From NCBI GenBank assembly GCA_032988165.1, contig JANTQF010000056.1, forward strand, positions 1 through 64,000: a stretch of 64,000 nt of DNA, given 5' to 3'. Position 1 is the stretch's first letter, and every line of letters starts with the position of its first letter. This DNA comes from Emmonsiellopsis sp. PD_33. Lineage: Eukaryota; Ascomycota; Eurotiomycetes; Onygenales; Ajellomycetaceae. Shown here in pieces: positions 1-12,230 of the stretch. The position numbers were made by a program, and so were the translations under genes. The notes under the pieces are model-generated. The model worked only from the letters and a program-made list of their open reading frames with translations, was not told the DNA's origin and did not search any database.

Positions 1-330
1 CTACCTTTAACTTATATCATGATTATGATATTTCTAACTTCTTAATTAGAAGATAATTATACTATTAAAATTATAAATTATATATATTTATATACTATTC
101 TCTAAGTTTTAGATAGTCTAACTTATTATTAGCTTTCTATTAACTCCAAGTAACTCTCTATACAGTGGCATCTAGTAGTAACTGAGAGGGAACATTTCCC
201 TTTGATCAAATATAGTAAAATGAGCATAGTAGAAGGTCTTTTCTTTCTCTATTCCTAACTACTTTCTTCTAATAGCATCTAATTGTAACTGGAAAAGGTA
301 AAAAAAAAAAATCAAAAAGAAAAAAAAAAT

Positions 331-433
331 GGTTCCTACTGAATTTGAACCCAGGCATTGTGTAACCTCAGCTGTCTACTTATAGACAGCTGAGGATACA
401 AGATTCCCATGCAAAACCACTAGACCACTAAAC
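331..433 (-). pseudogene. tRNA-derived relic with hairpin (SINE-like), copy 1
   Basis: On the minus strand this carries a box A-like TAGTGGTCTAGTGG, then a perfect 13-bp inverted repeat (366-378 with 383-395, 4-nt loop) where the anticodon arm would be, then a box B-like GGTTCAAATTC. A T-rich run of about 40 nt follows, like a pol III terminator or tail. The ends do not form a good acceptor stem and box B has lost its CG, so it is not a working tRNA. A mutated tRNA gene or a tRNA-headed SINE are both possible. Confidence 0.4.
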
Positions 434-916
434 TTATTGAAGGATACTAATCATCTCTTACAGCTATTTTTAATAGCTCTTTTACTAAGCTCAGCTAGAA
501 GCATGCATGGTCTTTCTTTGCTGCTTCTCACCAGGAACCTCTAGTAATAACTAGGAGAGAATATAGTCTTTCATTGACTGTTGATGAAAGACCTTTACTT
601 TCTCCATTCTTTACTACTCCTCACTAGGGACCTCTAGTAGTAATTAGGAGAGAATATGACCTTTCATCAATTATTAGTGAAAGGTCTTTACTTTCTCCAT
701 TCTTCACTACTCCTCACTGAGGACCTCTAGTAGTGATTGGGAGAGAACATGACCTTTCATCAATCATTAGTGAAAGACTTTTACTTTCTTCATTCCTTAC
801 TACTTTCTCTCAAAATCATCTAGTTGTAACTGGAAAAAAAAAGGAAAAAACAGTCTCTCTGGAATTCAAATTTAGCATCAGTGGGCCAGCCATAAATAAA
901 AAAAAGGAAAAAAACA

Positions 917-1025
917 GTCCCTCTGGGATTCAAACTGTGAGCTATAAATCTATGAGGACAATTACTTCTATAGGAAAAGTAGAAGTAATTATCCCAATAG
1001 ATTCATAACTACTAGACTACTAAAC
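917..1025 (-). pseudogene. tRNA-derived relic with hairpin (SINE-like), copy 2
   Basis: Same layout as the copy at 331-433. On the minus strand there is TAGTAGTCTAGTAG (box A-like, G to A changed), a nested hairpin whose inner arms AATTACTTCTA and TAGAAGTAATT are perfectly complementary (11 bp), a box B-like TTTGAATCCC, then a T-rich tail. Just beyond it, near 840-890, a partial duplicate of the tail and the GGGATTCAAA segment is present. Not a functional tRNA. Confidence 0.4.
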
Positions 1026-2630
1026 CTATAGAAGGATGCCTATTACTCTCTACAATTATTTTTATAATTCTTTTTATTAAGCTGGTGACATCTAGTAGCA
1101 ACCAGAAGAAAACATAGCCTTTCATCAAATTAAGTTAAAGGCCTTTTCTTTCTCTAGCTTTCATAGCTTTCTCTCAATGACATCTAGTAGTAACTAGGAG
1201 GGAACAGACATATCACCTTTCATTAAATCTAGCTAAAGGCCTTTTCTTTCTCTATCCTTCACTGTGTTCTCCCAATAACATCTAGTAGCAACCAGGAGAA
1301 AACATGGCCTTTCATTAAATATAGATGAAAGGTCTTATCTTTCTCTATTCTTTACTGCATTCTCCTAATAACATCTAGTAGTAATCAGAAGAGAACAGAC
1401 ATATTATCTTTCATTAAATATAGATAAAAGGTCTTATCTTTCTCTATTCTTCACTGTATTCTCCCAATGACATTTAGTAGTAATCAGGAGAAAACAGACA
1501 CATAGTCTTTCATTAAATTAAGCTAAAGGCCTTTTCTTTCTCTAGCCTTTATAGCTTTCTCTCAATGACATTTAGTAGCAACTGAGAGAGAACAGACACA
1601 TTACCTTTCATTAAATCTAGCTAAAGGCCTTTTCTTTCTCTATTCTTTGCTGTGTTCTCCCAATAACATCTAGTAGTAACTGGGAGAAAACATGACCTTT
1701 CATTAAATATAGGTGAAAGGCCTTATCTTTCTCTATCCTTTGCTACTTTCTCTCAATAATATTTAGTAGCAATTAGGAGAGAATAGATACATCACCTTTC
1801 ATCAAATCAAGCTAAAGGCCTTTTCTTTTTCTAGTCTTTGCAACTTTCTCTTAATAACATCTAGTAGCAACTAGAAGGAAATAGATACATCATCTTTCAT
1901 TAAATTTAGCTAAAGGCCTTTTCTTTTTCTATTCTTTACAGCTTTCTCTCAATGACATTCAGTAGCAATTAGGAGGAAACAGACACATTACCTTTCATTA
2001 AATATAGGTAAAAGGTCTTGTCTTTCTCTATTCTTCACTGTATTCTCCCAATAACATTCAGTAGCAACCAGAAGAAAACATAGCCTTTCATTAAATCAAG
2101 CTAAAGGCCTTTTCTTTCTCTATCCTTCACAGCTTTCTCTCAATAACATCTAGTAGTAACTGAGAGAGAATAGACATATTACCTTTCATCAAACCTAGCT
2201 AAAGGCCTTTTTTTTCTCTATCCTTCATAGCTTTCTCTCAATGACATTTAGTAGCAACTAGGAGGGAACAGACACATTACCTTTCATTAAATATAGGTGA
2301 AAGGCCTTATCTTTCTCTATTCTTCACTACATTCTTCTAATAACATCCAGTAGTAACTAGGAGAAAATATAGCCTTTTATCTCTATTCTTTGCTACATCT
2401 CACCAGAAACTTCTAGGAGTAACTGGGAGAAAACATGACCTTTCATTAAAAATAGCCAAAGATCTTCTCTTTCTCTATCCTATTCTTCACTGTGTCTCAC
2501 TGGGAACTTCAAGAAATAACTAGAAGAAATATGATTTTTCATCACACACAGCTGAAAGACATTTTCTTTTCTTTACTACTTTTCAACAGGGACTTCTAGT
2601 TGTAACTGAAAAAGTACATAGCCTTTTAAA

Positions 2631-3128
2631 TATCTATATATTAGCTACTTTACTATCTTAATCTTACTTCTCATTATTACTCTTCATTCTCTCATTCCTC
2701 TTCATTTCCTTATCTCTCTTCATTTCCTTCTCAATGCTACTGGTAGCCAGCAATTCTAACCAAGATGTCCTTATATGAGGATATAATTAATTGGGACTCT
2801 AATTAGCAACTTCCTCTTCCAAATGAACTTCTTCCTGTTGAGTAGGAGGACTTAAATGATAAGAAACTACTATTCATTCATAATCTCTATAAGCTTCTAG
2901 TAACTATTACTACCCTCCATTAAACCCTTATTTTCTAACTTTTCTATAGAATGAGGAGCTACTAGAGCCATCATAAATTACTCTCACATCTGAAGTATAA
3001 TTATGAAATCAAAATATATACTTCAATGCTATGGTAGAAATTAAGTATATTTAGTATTTATCAGAATATTCTATAATCCATCAACAAGGCTATACATATT
3101 ATATTGATGTTTGAGCCTTGAACCCTGC
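2631..3128. other. AT-rich spacer before LTR element
   Basis: CpG-free AT-rich sequence with no recognisable coding relic. It ends in CCTGC, the left target-site copy of the retrotransposon that begins at 3129. Confidence 0.5.
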
Positions 3129-3288
3129 TGTAACAAGAATGCAGTGTGTAATAAGATTTATAGAAAAAGACTTAATTCTCTAAGTCTCTAGGAGCTCCAT
3201 GATGTAGGTATTATTGATCAGGCTGACTAATCTAAGCTAAGAAGTGTGGGCAGGAAGACATGAGAATGTGCAGAGCTTCTATGTAGTA
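3129..3288 (-). repeat. 3' LTR of the Gypsy element
   Basis: 160-bp copy starting TGTAACAAG and ending GTGTAGTA-like (TATGTAGTA). It aligns without gaps to 12071-12230 with 16 differences, all transitions. It is the 3' LTR because the element is coded on the minus strand. Confidence 0.9.
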
Positions 3289-5519
3289 GGTACTGGGGTT
3301 TTGGCAAAAGTCCACATTCTTACTGACCTGCTAGTAACAAAATAAAACTAACTGAGCATCATCTGCTGCATCTCTACAGGTAGAGGGAAAACTAACTAAT
3401 CATCACAGTCATCATAGCATCTCCAAGCAGAAACATCTCTTTGTCAAGGCAGAAAGAAATAACAGGTAGCATCTCCAAGTGGAAGCATCTCTTTAAGGCA
3501 GAAAGAAGTAAGAAAGAAACAACAAAGATAAAGAAAATAAAGTTCTAATATGAGCATTCTATTCTATTCTTCTAGGAGCTTACAGGGGCTTTCAATGACT
3601 GTTGTCTCAGGACATCCAATCCACCAAGATTGCAGCTTCTTAACTTGTTTATTAGTAATGTTGTCATCTAGGCACTGTATTGTGTTCTTAACATCCTCTG
3701 TGGTTGTTTCCAGAGGAAAAATAGCCTGGTTTCTATGATGCTATTTGTTCCACAATAGGCAGCTTTCCCACAGATGAGTCTTATTTCACTAATAAGATAG
3801 CATTTTGAAGTACTCTGCTTTGGTGTGGTTCTTATCATGCAGATATACAGCCTGCATGGCATTTACTTCTTATATTATATTCATTACTTCTTTGTAATCA
3901 TCATCTAAGTGGATGAACTTCTTCTAGATGTATCAGCCTAATAAATTATAGTATTTCTATCCTAATATAAGTATCTTAAGATGCAGAAAAACAGGTTCAT
4001 TCACATTATAGATCTTAGTGATATTATGGGTTTTGGGGTCTACTACTCACTTTAGTAGAGTGCCATTAATGGTCATGCTAATGCAGATCTTCTGAGCTCA
4101 GAGTTCAACATAGATGAATAGACAGTTTAGAGCTGATTCTTGGAAGTCTTAGTCCTTCTCTAGGTTGATGTAGATTTTGAGGAAGAAGAATTAGAGAGTA
4201 TTTTCTGGTTTAAAAATGATAGAGGTCTTAATCTCTTTAGCTCTATTCTAATAGTAATATTATTTTACTTTGAATAAGATATTATGATTCTTAAGTGAAT
4301 CTGCTGTGGCTTTTCCAAGGTAGTCCTCATCTAGCTTCTTACATGCTAATTTGATTAATAAGGATAAGCTGATCATGATGAGAATCTTATTTACTATAAT
4401 GTCTTTAGAGATGAGGATATCAGTAATAGCTTTTACTTCTTGCAGGGGAATTCCTTCATCTTTATATATCCTATTAAAAATTAATTTGAATCAAAAGTTG
4501 TTTGAGTCTTCATTATTATCTTATTCTATGAGTATCTCATTCTGATCACTATTATTAGTACTTTCATCTTCCTATTCATTTTCACCTTTAAGATTATCTT
4601 CTAATAGATCTTCTATATTCTCATTGTCATCTACAAACAGATCATCTTGATCTTTCTACTTGCATGGGGACTAGTATCTCTATGAGGATTCAGATGTCAG
4701 CTATTAGATTATAGCCTTAAGGTAGTTAGCTGAGGTTTATAGATTACTATTCTTATATCCTCTATATCCTTCTCACTGTCCTTGAGTCATATCATTACAG
4801 GTATGTTGTGTGTATGGGATATTATAGTTGGAGCAGATAGCTTTAATGATTGTTCTAATGCAGGAAAAGTGATACTCTTACTAGATATTCTGTAGTAGTT
4901 ATATCAGTCTTTTGCCTGTGATTCTGAATTCTACTGGTAATGTGTTGCATCTGTAATTTATTTCTTGTCTATTTTCTACTGTAATGTAGTGTGGTAGTTA
5001 TGGGTATAGAAAGACTCAGTATGCTATTTATCATAGCTGTGAAATCTAGTAGATTTATTTTTATTTGTTCTTATCTGTGATGTTGGGAGTCTGGTCACTA
5101 TATGATTCTTATATGTGTAGAGATAGTTTACTTATATCTGGAAGCTAGTAATTATAGATAGCTGGCTGAAAGAACTTGTCTATCATCTGCAGTGTGAAAG
5201 TGTTATGGCTTGTATGTTAATATGAGTAGTAGGGGTTAGTCTAAGAGTTTTATATATCTATTTTGTGTGATGTGTTGTTATGGTGAATAAAGGAGTAAAT
5301 GTCATATATTTATGGTGAATTCATTACTGTGGTAACATTGTTGGTATCTAAGGTAGTAGTATATGAATAAGTCTAGTAGTATATCTCTGTTCCTTATAGC
5401 TCTAAATGGTTGATGCTATGGAGAATCCATGCTTTATATTATATATACTTATAATAAAAATAGGGTTGCTTTATTACTCAGTTCTTTAGTTACCTCTTGG
5501 AGGCTTTAGACTGACAGGT

Positions 5520-8500
5520 CTTCTTAAATTACTCAATTAATTCCTTTAATTCTTCAGCTTCTATCTTATTTACTCATTGATTATTCTTTAGCTCATAGCT
5601 CTTTCATTGTAGTAGATACTGAGTTCTATCATGTGATATCCTCTTTACTATTATCTTTTTAACTTTGTATGTAGGATTTTCACTAGTTGCTGCTGGTTTG
5701 ACTGGTAGAGGTTCTAGATGTTGATGTTTATAGAGGTTTCTTTACTGAGAGAGAGGTTTAAGTATTACTACACTTATAACTAGATGGATCTTCATTGTGT
5801 GTGATAGTTCCAGCTTATATGCAAGTGATCCTATTCACTTGAGTATCCTAAATGATCTGATAAATTAATTATTATATTTATATAAGATCTTTGCAGCTAA
5901 TATTTTATATCTCTTATGTAAGTAGAGAAGTACTCTATCCTCTATCTGGAAGCTCTGCAGTATATACTTCTAATTATAATAGTTCTTGACTATTATGACT
6001 GCCTCATCAAGTGCTAGAATTATGTCTCATTGGATATGAAAGTATGGCACTGTAGGTGTTGTCATTAATGCTGAGATGAGTGAGTTAATGGTGGTTCCAT
6101 ATATAATCTTATGAGCTGAGTATCCTATTAATATGGATTTAGCTGTGTTAAGATGAAAGGTAATAGTTGATAGTATTTATAGCCAGTTATATGGGTTTCT
6201 CATTACTGTAATAGCATGTTGTAAGGCAATTTATATGGTTTGATTTATCCTCTCACTCTACCTATCTGTTTGTAGGTGGTATACAGTGGAATAGAGGAGC
6301 TCAACCTTAAGATACTTGAAGAGATTCCACTATAGATTACTGAGAAACTTGAGGTCTCTATCTGAAATGATTCTGTGTAGGATTCCCCAGTCAGCTAATA
6401 GTAGATAGTTAAGTAGGGCTTTTACCTAATTCTCTGCATTAAAGTTGGATTGCCCAGAAATGATTATAATCTATTTAGAGAACTTACATATAATAGATAT
6501 TGCTGTGTTGCATTTGCTATCTGGTAATGCAAGTATAAAGTTGATGGTTATCATGTCATATAGTATATTTATAATTTATATGGGTTGGTATTATCTGTAA
6601 GGCTTGTGCTGTGGTGTCTAATTGACTTAACAGCTAAGATAGTGCTCAATATATTTCTGTAGCTTCATCATACAGTGATATATTACTATATCTTGCAGAT
6701 TTCCTAAGGTTTGATTAAATTCTAAGTGATTGAAGGTGTGGGCCAGGCTGAAGATTTCTTTGTGTAGAGCTCTTAAGATTACTAGGTACTTTATCTTATC
6801 ACATGTGTGGTATAGAATGCCATCAGTTAGCTTGTATGGGAATTTAGATGGCTTTTTAGCTGCATTGTTTCTTTTGAGAACCTTCACAATGTGAGATAGC
6901 TTGACATCTCTAGAATATCTATTCTTAAGGTATCTTCAGAAATTGTTGGACATTTCAACTAGAGTCTTTATATAGTTGTCATTAGTGGTAATATCATCAT
7001 CTCCTCTTATATAAGTAAAATATATGTCCTATATTTCCTTCAGCAGCTTATCTGCATTCATCATTGTCTTGTTCCTGCTGGGCAGGCAGGACAGTGCATC
7101 TGGTACAAAATGTAGTCACCCAGGTTTATATATCACTTTGATGTAAAATTATTGTAGGTATGCACCTGCCTGGACCAACTATAAATTCTGGCAGTCTATT
7201 ACTGTTATCCTCAGGTGTGTAGCTTTAAATATTTCTAATATCAGTTTATAGTCAGTATAGATGACAGTATGCTTCATTGTAGCTTCTATTAGATGCTGTA
7301 TCTTATAGATTGCTCATATTAAGTAGGCAATCTTAAGCTCAGTAGGCTAGTAATGATTCTCAGTAGGAGTGAGAGTCTTGCTGAGAAATAGAATTAATTC
7401 AACTAGTCTCTATGATGAAGATACTATATAGTTTGCCATCTTTAATGCTAGTCAGCTGTCTTTAACATGGAATATCATGATGCTGAATCCTCACTTGACT
7501 GATGTATTTACATCAATGAATAATACTTACTGGTTGTTAGTATGTATTAGAAAGGGTCAGGTGCAGAAAATCTCTTATATTACCTTAAAAGCTGTGTATT
7601 TTATAGTTGTTTCATCTATCTTCATCACCACAGTGTAGGCTATATACTTGATGCTTGTTGTCAGTTCAATCTTAAGTAATTTTATCTTCTATTTCTGAAG
7701 TGGGTCTGCAACATGAGCATATCATGGGATATACTGATGTAGCCAGCTGATTAATCCTAGATATTTCTCAAGATACATTAGCTTAGTAGAGAACTCTATT
7801 TCAGCAAGTACCTTAAGTTTCTCTTCATTAATAGATAAATCTAGGCCTGATATATGCTGGCCTAAGAGGCATACAGATGGAAATCCAATGTAGGTCTTCT
7901 TTAGATTAAGCACTATTCTCAGGTCTCACAGTTACTGAAAGAGCTTGTATAGGTAGACAACATGATATCTCTATATCTATAAATACACTACTAGGTTATT
8001 AATATAGACTTATATAAATTTTTTAAGATCTGTAAGGTGCCTGTCAATCTGCCATTAAATGTATGATACTAAGTTGATGTACTCTATTATTATAATATTA
8101 AAGATCTTCTATCTGCAATGTGTAACAATCACCATTTTGATTCTATCATCTGGGTAGGAATACTAGTAGTAGAAAAAACTCATTATATCTTCTATTATAA
8201 TATATTATATCTCTTTCAGTTCATATAGAATATCTATTTATAGTAGGGCCAGATACATATTGGGTTCTATAGCCTTATTAAGTGTCTAAAGGTCCACTAT
8301 AACTCATCCCTTTCTCATGGGCTTTCCTTCATAGTATATTATCTACTAAACTATAAATACTAGATACACTGAGTGAGTATGTATCCTTGCCCAGCTCATT
8401 CTTTCCTGTGCATGTAGTTTATCAAACATGTTATCTATATATTTACAGTCCTCTGGACCTACTGAGTATATTTTTACTGTCTTAGATAAGGTAATTTCTT

Positions 8501-9400
8501 GTTTGAGTAGTACTCTCATTCATTCCTCCTGTGGAATGTTGGTGAATCCTTCATGATCAGTGAAAATATCACTATATTTCTTGATGAGGTCTGTAAAGAT
8601 CCCTTTTATTTCATCATTCTTATAATATATAATCATCCCATTATTCAGTGTGATCTTATTTGTACTGTTCTGTATGACCTTTATCTGCTGATGATTATAA
8701 GCTAAGTTCTTTATAGCTACTAGTGTTACTACTTTATCTGCCACATGAAATTCATTTATGAACTCTATCTCTTGTAGGGTTCCTAACTTTAAACAACATG
8801 AGATGCAGATCAGCTTCTCACTGTCATTTCTTACTTGAATAAATGATAACATATGATTCATGGTGTGCATATGGAATGTAAGCTGTAGGTTAGACAGTTT
8901 GAATAGATAATTCCTATCCTCTGGGAGCTCCACCTTTCCTCAGGTGTGAACAGGGATCCTCACTTCTACCCTAAATAGCACTATAATGTTAGTGGCAGTG
9001 TATAGGGGCCAATTCATCTAGTAGTTCAGCTTTGGAGTTAAGGTGAGATCAACAGCTGCATTACAACACTGTGTCAGTTAGGCCTTTCAGCTTGGGAAAT
9101 CCAGAACTAGGCCCTCTGGTCTGAGGTTATCTACCCCTATAAGTAGCTTTACTTGTAGGTTATCAATAATATGGGCTTTAATGAAGAGTTGGGCAATTAT
9201 AGGCTTTCTAGATGGTAGTATCATTAGCATATGGAGTGAGATTATCATAATCTCCAATGAAACTAATTCTTTGCTAATGCCCCATACTGTTACAGGCTTG
9301 GATTGGATTATCTTGACTTCCAGATCTTACTGCTTGAGCTAGTTGTAGTTGATGAATGTCATGGTGCATTCACTATCTAAATATATATTATCCATTATGT
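5520..9400 (-). pseudogene. pol relic: protease, RT, RNase H, integrase, chromodomain
   Basis: Minus-strand translation in changing frames still shows family motifs. The protease active site reads D-S-E-C-T near 9,380 where D-S-G-C-T is expected (GGA to GAA). The reverse transcriptase catalytic Y-x-D-D is Y-I-N-N at 7,995-8,006, both aspartates converted by G to A. The connection region at 7,722-7,913 has the conserved N-x-K-K-T-Y-I-G-F-P-S-V and Y-L-G-L motifs. RNase H shows L-T-P-T-E-N-H-Y near 7,370. The integrase zinc-binding domain (6,627-6,887) and the core motif I-S-D-R-D near 6,355 are present, followed by Y-H-x-Q-T-D. A chromodomain-like stretch with Y-L-L-Q-x-K-S-Y lies near 5,600. 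The segment at 8,520-8,933 is the protease-RT linker. Stops and lost catalytic residues mean no activity. Confidence 0.85.
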
Positions 9401-9499
9401 CAGGCTTCATAATAAATGCCTTTACTATAATATAATATTAAAATCAGAAAGTCATTCTATCTGAAGTGTATGCCTGTAGTCTTCTGAATGAGATTATCA

Positions 9500-11222
9500 G
9501 TAGTAAGATATTAACATGTCAAGTAGCTGATTCATCCTCATCTGTGTAGTGCTCTGCAACATGGTCATATAATTGATTGTTGGATATAAAGATCATATTG
9601 CAGTTTAGATAGTTAAAAGCATTATACTCATCATTAAAGACTAAGTAGTCATCAGCCTCTTTATGGGGATCATCATCCTGCTAATCCACATTATCTTAAT
9701 TATTTTGTTAGTTATCTTTCTATTAATTATCAGCCTAGTTTACCCATACATCACACCTTTGATAGCTGGTATTTTCATAGTTGTTCTGTCATCAGAAGTT
9801 GTTGTTATCCTGACATTAGTAATTATTATTGTAATTATTATTCTGATAATTCTAATAGTATTAGTTATTCTGATTATAGTAGCTATTAGGGTGTTGATTA
9901 TCATTTCAGTAGTTCTGATTATTAAGTCTGACTTCATTCTGAGGTTTCTTGTCCTGATCAGGCCTATTATCCTGATAGTTATTGTAAGTGCATCATTCTT
10001 GTGAGCTGTAGCTGTCCCTTCCATTCTGAAAGTTCCATGATTAATAGGTATCTTTAACAGGCTGATTATATTCATAATAGTTGTTTTGGTGGTACTTATC
10101 CTCTCAGTTGTATTACTTCTTAACTAAGAGAGTAACAAACTTTTCCATAGTTATTTCAGAATCAGGTTTATCCATCATGAGGTATAAAGATAGATTAAGG
10201 TGCTTTTATAGATGTAGAACTAACATGTCCTTATTGTCACTGTAACTGCAGTGTTTAGCTGCATGGATTAGCTCAGCTGTAAATACTATAACATTATGGC
10301 TGTTCTAGGCATCCTGTACTGTATAGTACATCTTGTCAAACTTGTTAAGAGACTTACTGGGTGCCATTCTAAATCACATCTTCAGAGCTTTGCAGATTTA
10401 TGTTACACTGTCTGGATAGTTCAGAAGGCTATATCTGGTTACATCTGATACTTCTGAAATCTACTATATGTTGGCTGTACTATAAAAATAAATCAGTAAG
10501 TTCTATTTGATAATTATCATATTTCTTGATTGTGCTATCATTTTGATATAGGTAGTAAAGGAGAAGATATTTTGATAGTAGGTCCTATGGTCTTTATCTC
10601 AAATGTCATTAAATCTAGTAGTATCTGGCCAGAAGATCCCAATATCTATTACCTTTTATAAGGCATTAGATGTATATGGAGCATATTGACTTTCTTGATC
10701 ATCTTGAATCTGATGGCTGGGTACTGAGCTGACACTGTATTTACAGGCTGATTCTTCTGGGCCTTCATTGTCTCAGCTGAGAGGGGGTTAGTGGTTGCCC
10801 TCATTAGGTATTTACTGGTGTGACATGTCAACTTCTAACTTGATGAGAGTCTCATGAAGCTGCTCTTGAACTAGTTGAGTAATGATGTGTATTTACTCAG
10901 TAAATAAATTATCACTGTTTGTTAGTGTAGCTGGGGTGGCAGCATCATTAGTAGTGAGTATATTAGCATTATTGTTGACCATTCAGCTTGATGACTTAAT
11001 TAATCTAACTAGATATTTTCTTGATGGGTATACTAGGTCAGAATTGTCAGCCCAGTAAATATAAGTATTTTACTGAGATGATTGATTATTCTGCCTAAAT
11101 AGATGATCTTAGAGTTGATTGGTTGCTGATGATATAATAGAGGATGAACTCTGATATTATGAAACTTCCATTAGTTAAATATTGTTATTAATGTCTTAAA
11201 TAGTGAATCTCACATTTGACAT
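9500..11222 (-). pseudogene. gag relic
   Basis: Minus-strand reading from a probable ATG at 11,220-11,222 runs toward the protease. It is repeatedly interrupted by TAA/TAG derived from Gln codons. Between about 9,750 and 9,900 the relic encodes an Asn/Gln/Tyr-rich low-complexity tail, typical of fungal Gypsy gag C-termini. I could not place an intact CCHC zinc knuckle. Assignment rests on position upstream of protease and on composition, so boundaries are approximate. Confidence 0.55.
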
Positions 11223-12070
11223 TATGAATAAGAGTGAAAAGGAAGATGGGAGAGATGCAGAAGAGAGAGGAAAAGAAGAGTGAGAGGCTGGGTTTGTTTG
11301 TTTTGAACTCTAAGCTAACTTTAAGATAGTTATAGATGTCTCAGTATTTTGTATTAGAAGTCTAAGTTGTAGGTTATCTAAACAGGCAATTAAATTTAGC
11401 TTCTAAATGGTCTTAGGGTAAGCATCAGAAGGATACAGAGTATTTACTACTATATTTATCATAATTCCTTCTGAATTATCTATTGGGACTTCTGTCTCTA
11501 AAGTCATTGTCTGCTTGTTTGTTATTGTTTGCTCAGTCAAGGGTAGGACTGAGGGCTGTTGTGATGATTTAGAGGACTCAGATGAAAGCATAGGGGGTGT
11601 ATGCAATCATATAAAAGCTGAGCAATCAGAATCATTTAGTAGTAATTTCACACTGTGCATGAACTATTTGATATTACTTCAGAAAGATACTTTATTAATC
11701 ATCTAATCTGCTGAGTATGCTAGAAGTTCTACCACATCTTAACTCTCTATTCTTATACTAGCACTGTAAGTTCAGGCTTAGCTTGCAAGTAGAGTGTTTG
11801 ACTTTAACAGGGCCTCTGAGTATTCCATAGTGAAGATTATATACTTAGCTACTTAAAGAATGTCTTAGCTTACTGTGCAAATATAAGGATCATTGTTAGT
11901 CACATATGAGGTTAGATAGTAAGCTAGTCAGATGGTTTCAACTGTAAGGCTTGTAGACATCCTGTAGAGTCTATCATTAAAGATAAGGAGTAGATTTCCT
12001 GGTGAGGGCCTACAGAGGGTTGGATTCATTTCTTTAGATAACCCATTGAAACTCAAGACATGCTACTAAT

Positions 12071-12230
12071 TATAATAAGAATGCAGTGCATAATAAGATT
12101 CATAGAAAAAGACTTGATTCTCTAAGTCTCTGGGAGCTCTATAATGTAGATATTATTAATTAGGCTGACTAATCTAAGCTAAGGAGTGTGGGCAGGAAGA
12201 CATGAGAACATGCAGAGCTTCTGTGTAGTA
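12071..12230 (-). repeat. 5' LTR of the Gypsy element
   Basis: 160-bp partner of 3129-3288, beginning TATAATAAG (the left copy has TGTAACAAG) and followed by CCTGT, the mutated target-site copy. Being on the gag side of the minus-strand element it is the 5' LTR. Confidence 0.9.

Larger units (their letters stand above)
1..2630. repeat. AT-rich degenerate tandem-repeat field
   Basis: CpG-free AT-rich DNA made mostly of diverged copies of one motif: an (A)CATCTAGTAGTAACT head, a CCTTTCAT-loop-ATGAAAGG hairpin, then a TTTCTTTCTCTATTC tract. The best-ordered part runs from about 1,086 to 2,440, where TCTAGTAG-type heads begin at 1091, 1183, 1281, 1374, 1473, 1571, 1669, 1762, 1860, 1958, 2057, 2149, 2247 and 2346. 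Spacing is therefore either 92-93 or 98-99 bp. The two unit lengths differ by a short ACAGACACATTA-like segment. Looser copies lie at about 167, 530, 610 and 730. No protein is encoded. The array is probably an old satellite or an internally repeated transposon end; its origin is unknown. Confidence 0.75.
3129..12230 (-). mobile_element. Gypsy-type (chromovirus) LTR retrotransposon, RIP-inactivated
   Basis: A complete element of 9,102 bp bounded by two 160-bp direct repeats. It is flanked by CCTGC on the left and CCTGT on the right, a 5-bp target duplication with one CpA to TpA change. Coding order on the minus strand is that of Ty3/Gypsy: gag start near 11,222, an Asn/Gln/Tyr-rich gag tail near 9,750-9,900, aspartic protease near 9,380, reverse transcriptase around 8,000, RNase H near 7,200-7,370, integrase with H2C2 domain at about 6,630-6,890 and DDE core to about 6,100, and a C-terminal chromodomain at about 5,525-5,675. 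Every domain is broken by stops, mainly CAA/CAG to TAA/TAG. The terminal TG...CA is now TG...TA and TA...TA. A plausible primer-binding stretch (TTAGTAGCA, once TGGTAGCA) follows the right, 5' LTR. It cannot move by itself. Confidence 0.9.

Noticed and set aside
9663..10004. 113-codon hydrophobic frame (Ile/Leu/Val-rich) that looks like a membrane protein
   Set aside because: It is the antisense of the Asn/Gln/Tyr-rich gag tail of the LTR element; AAT/TAT codons read backwards give ATT/ATA, so the hydrophobicity is an artefact.
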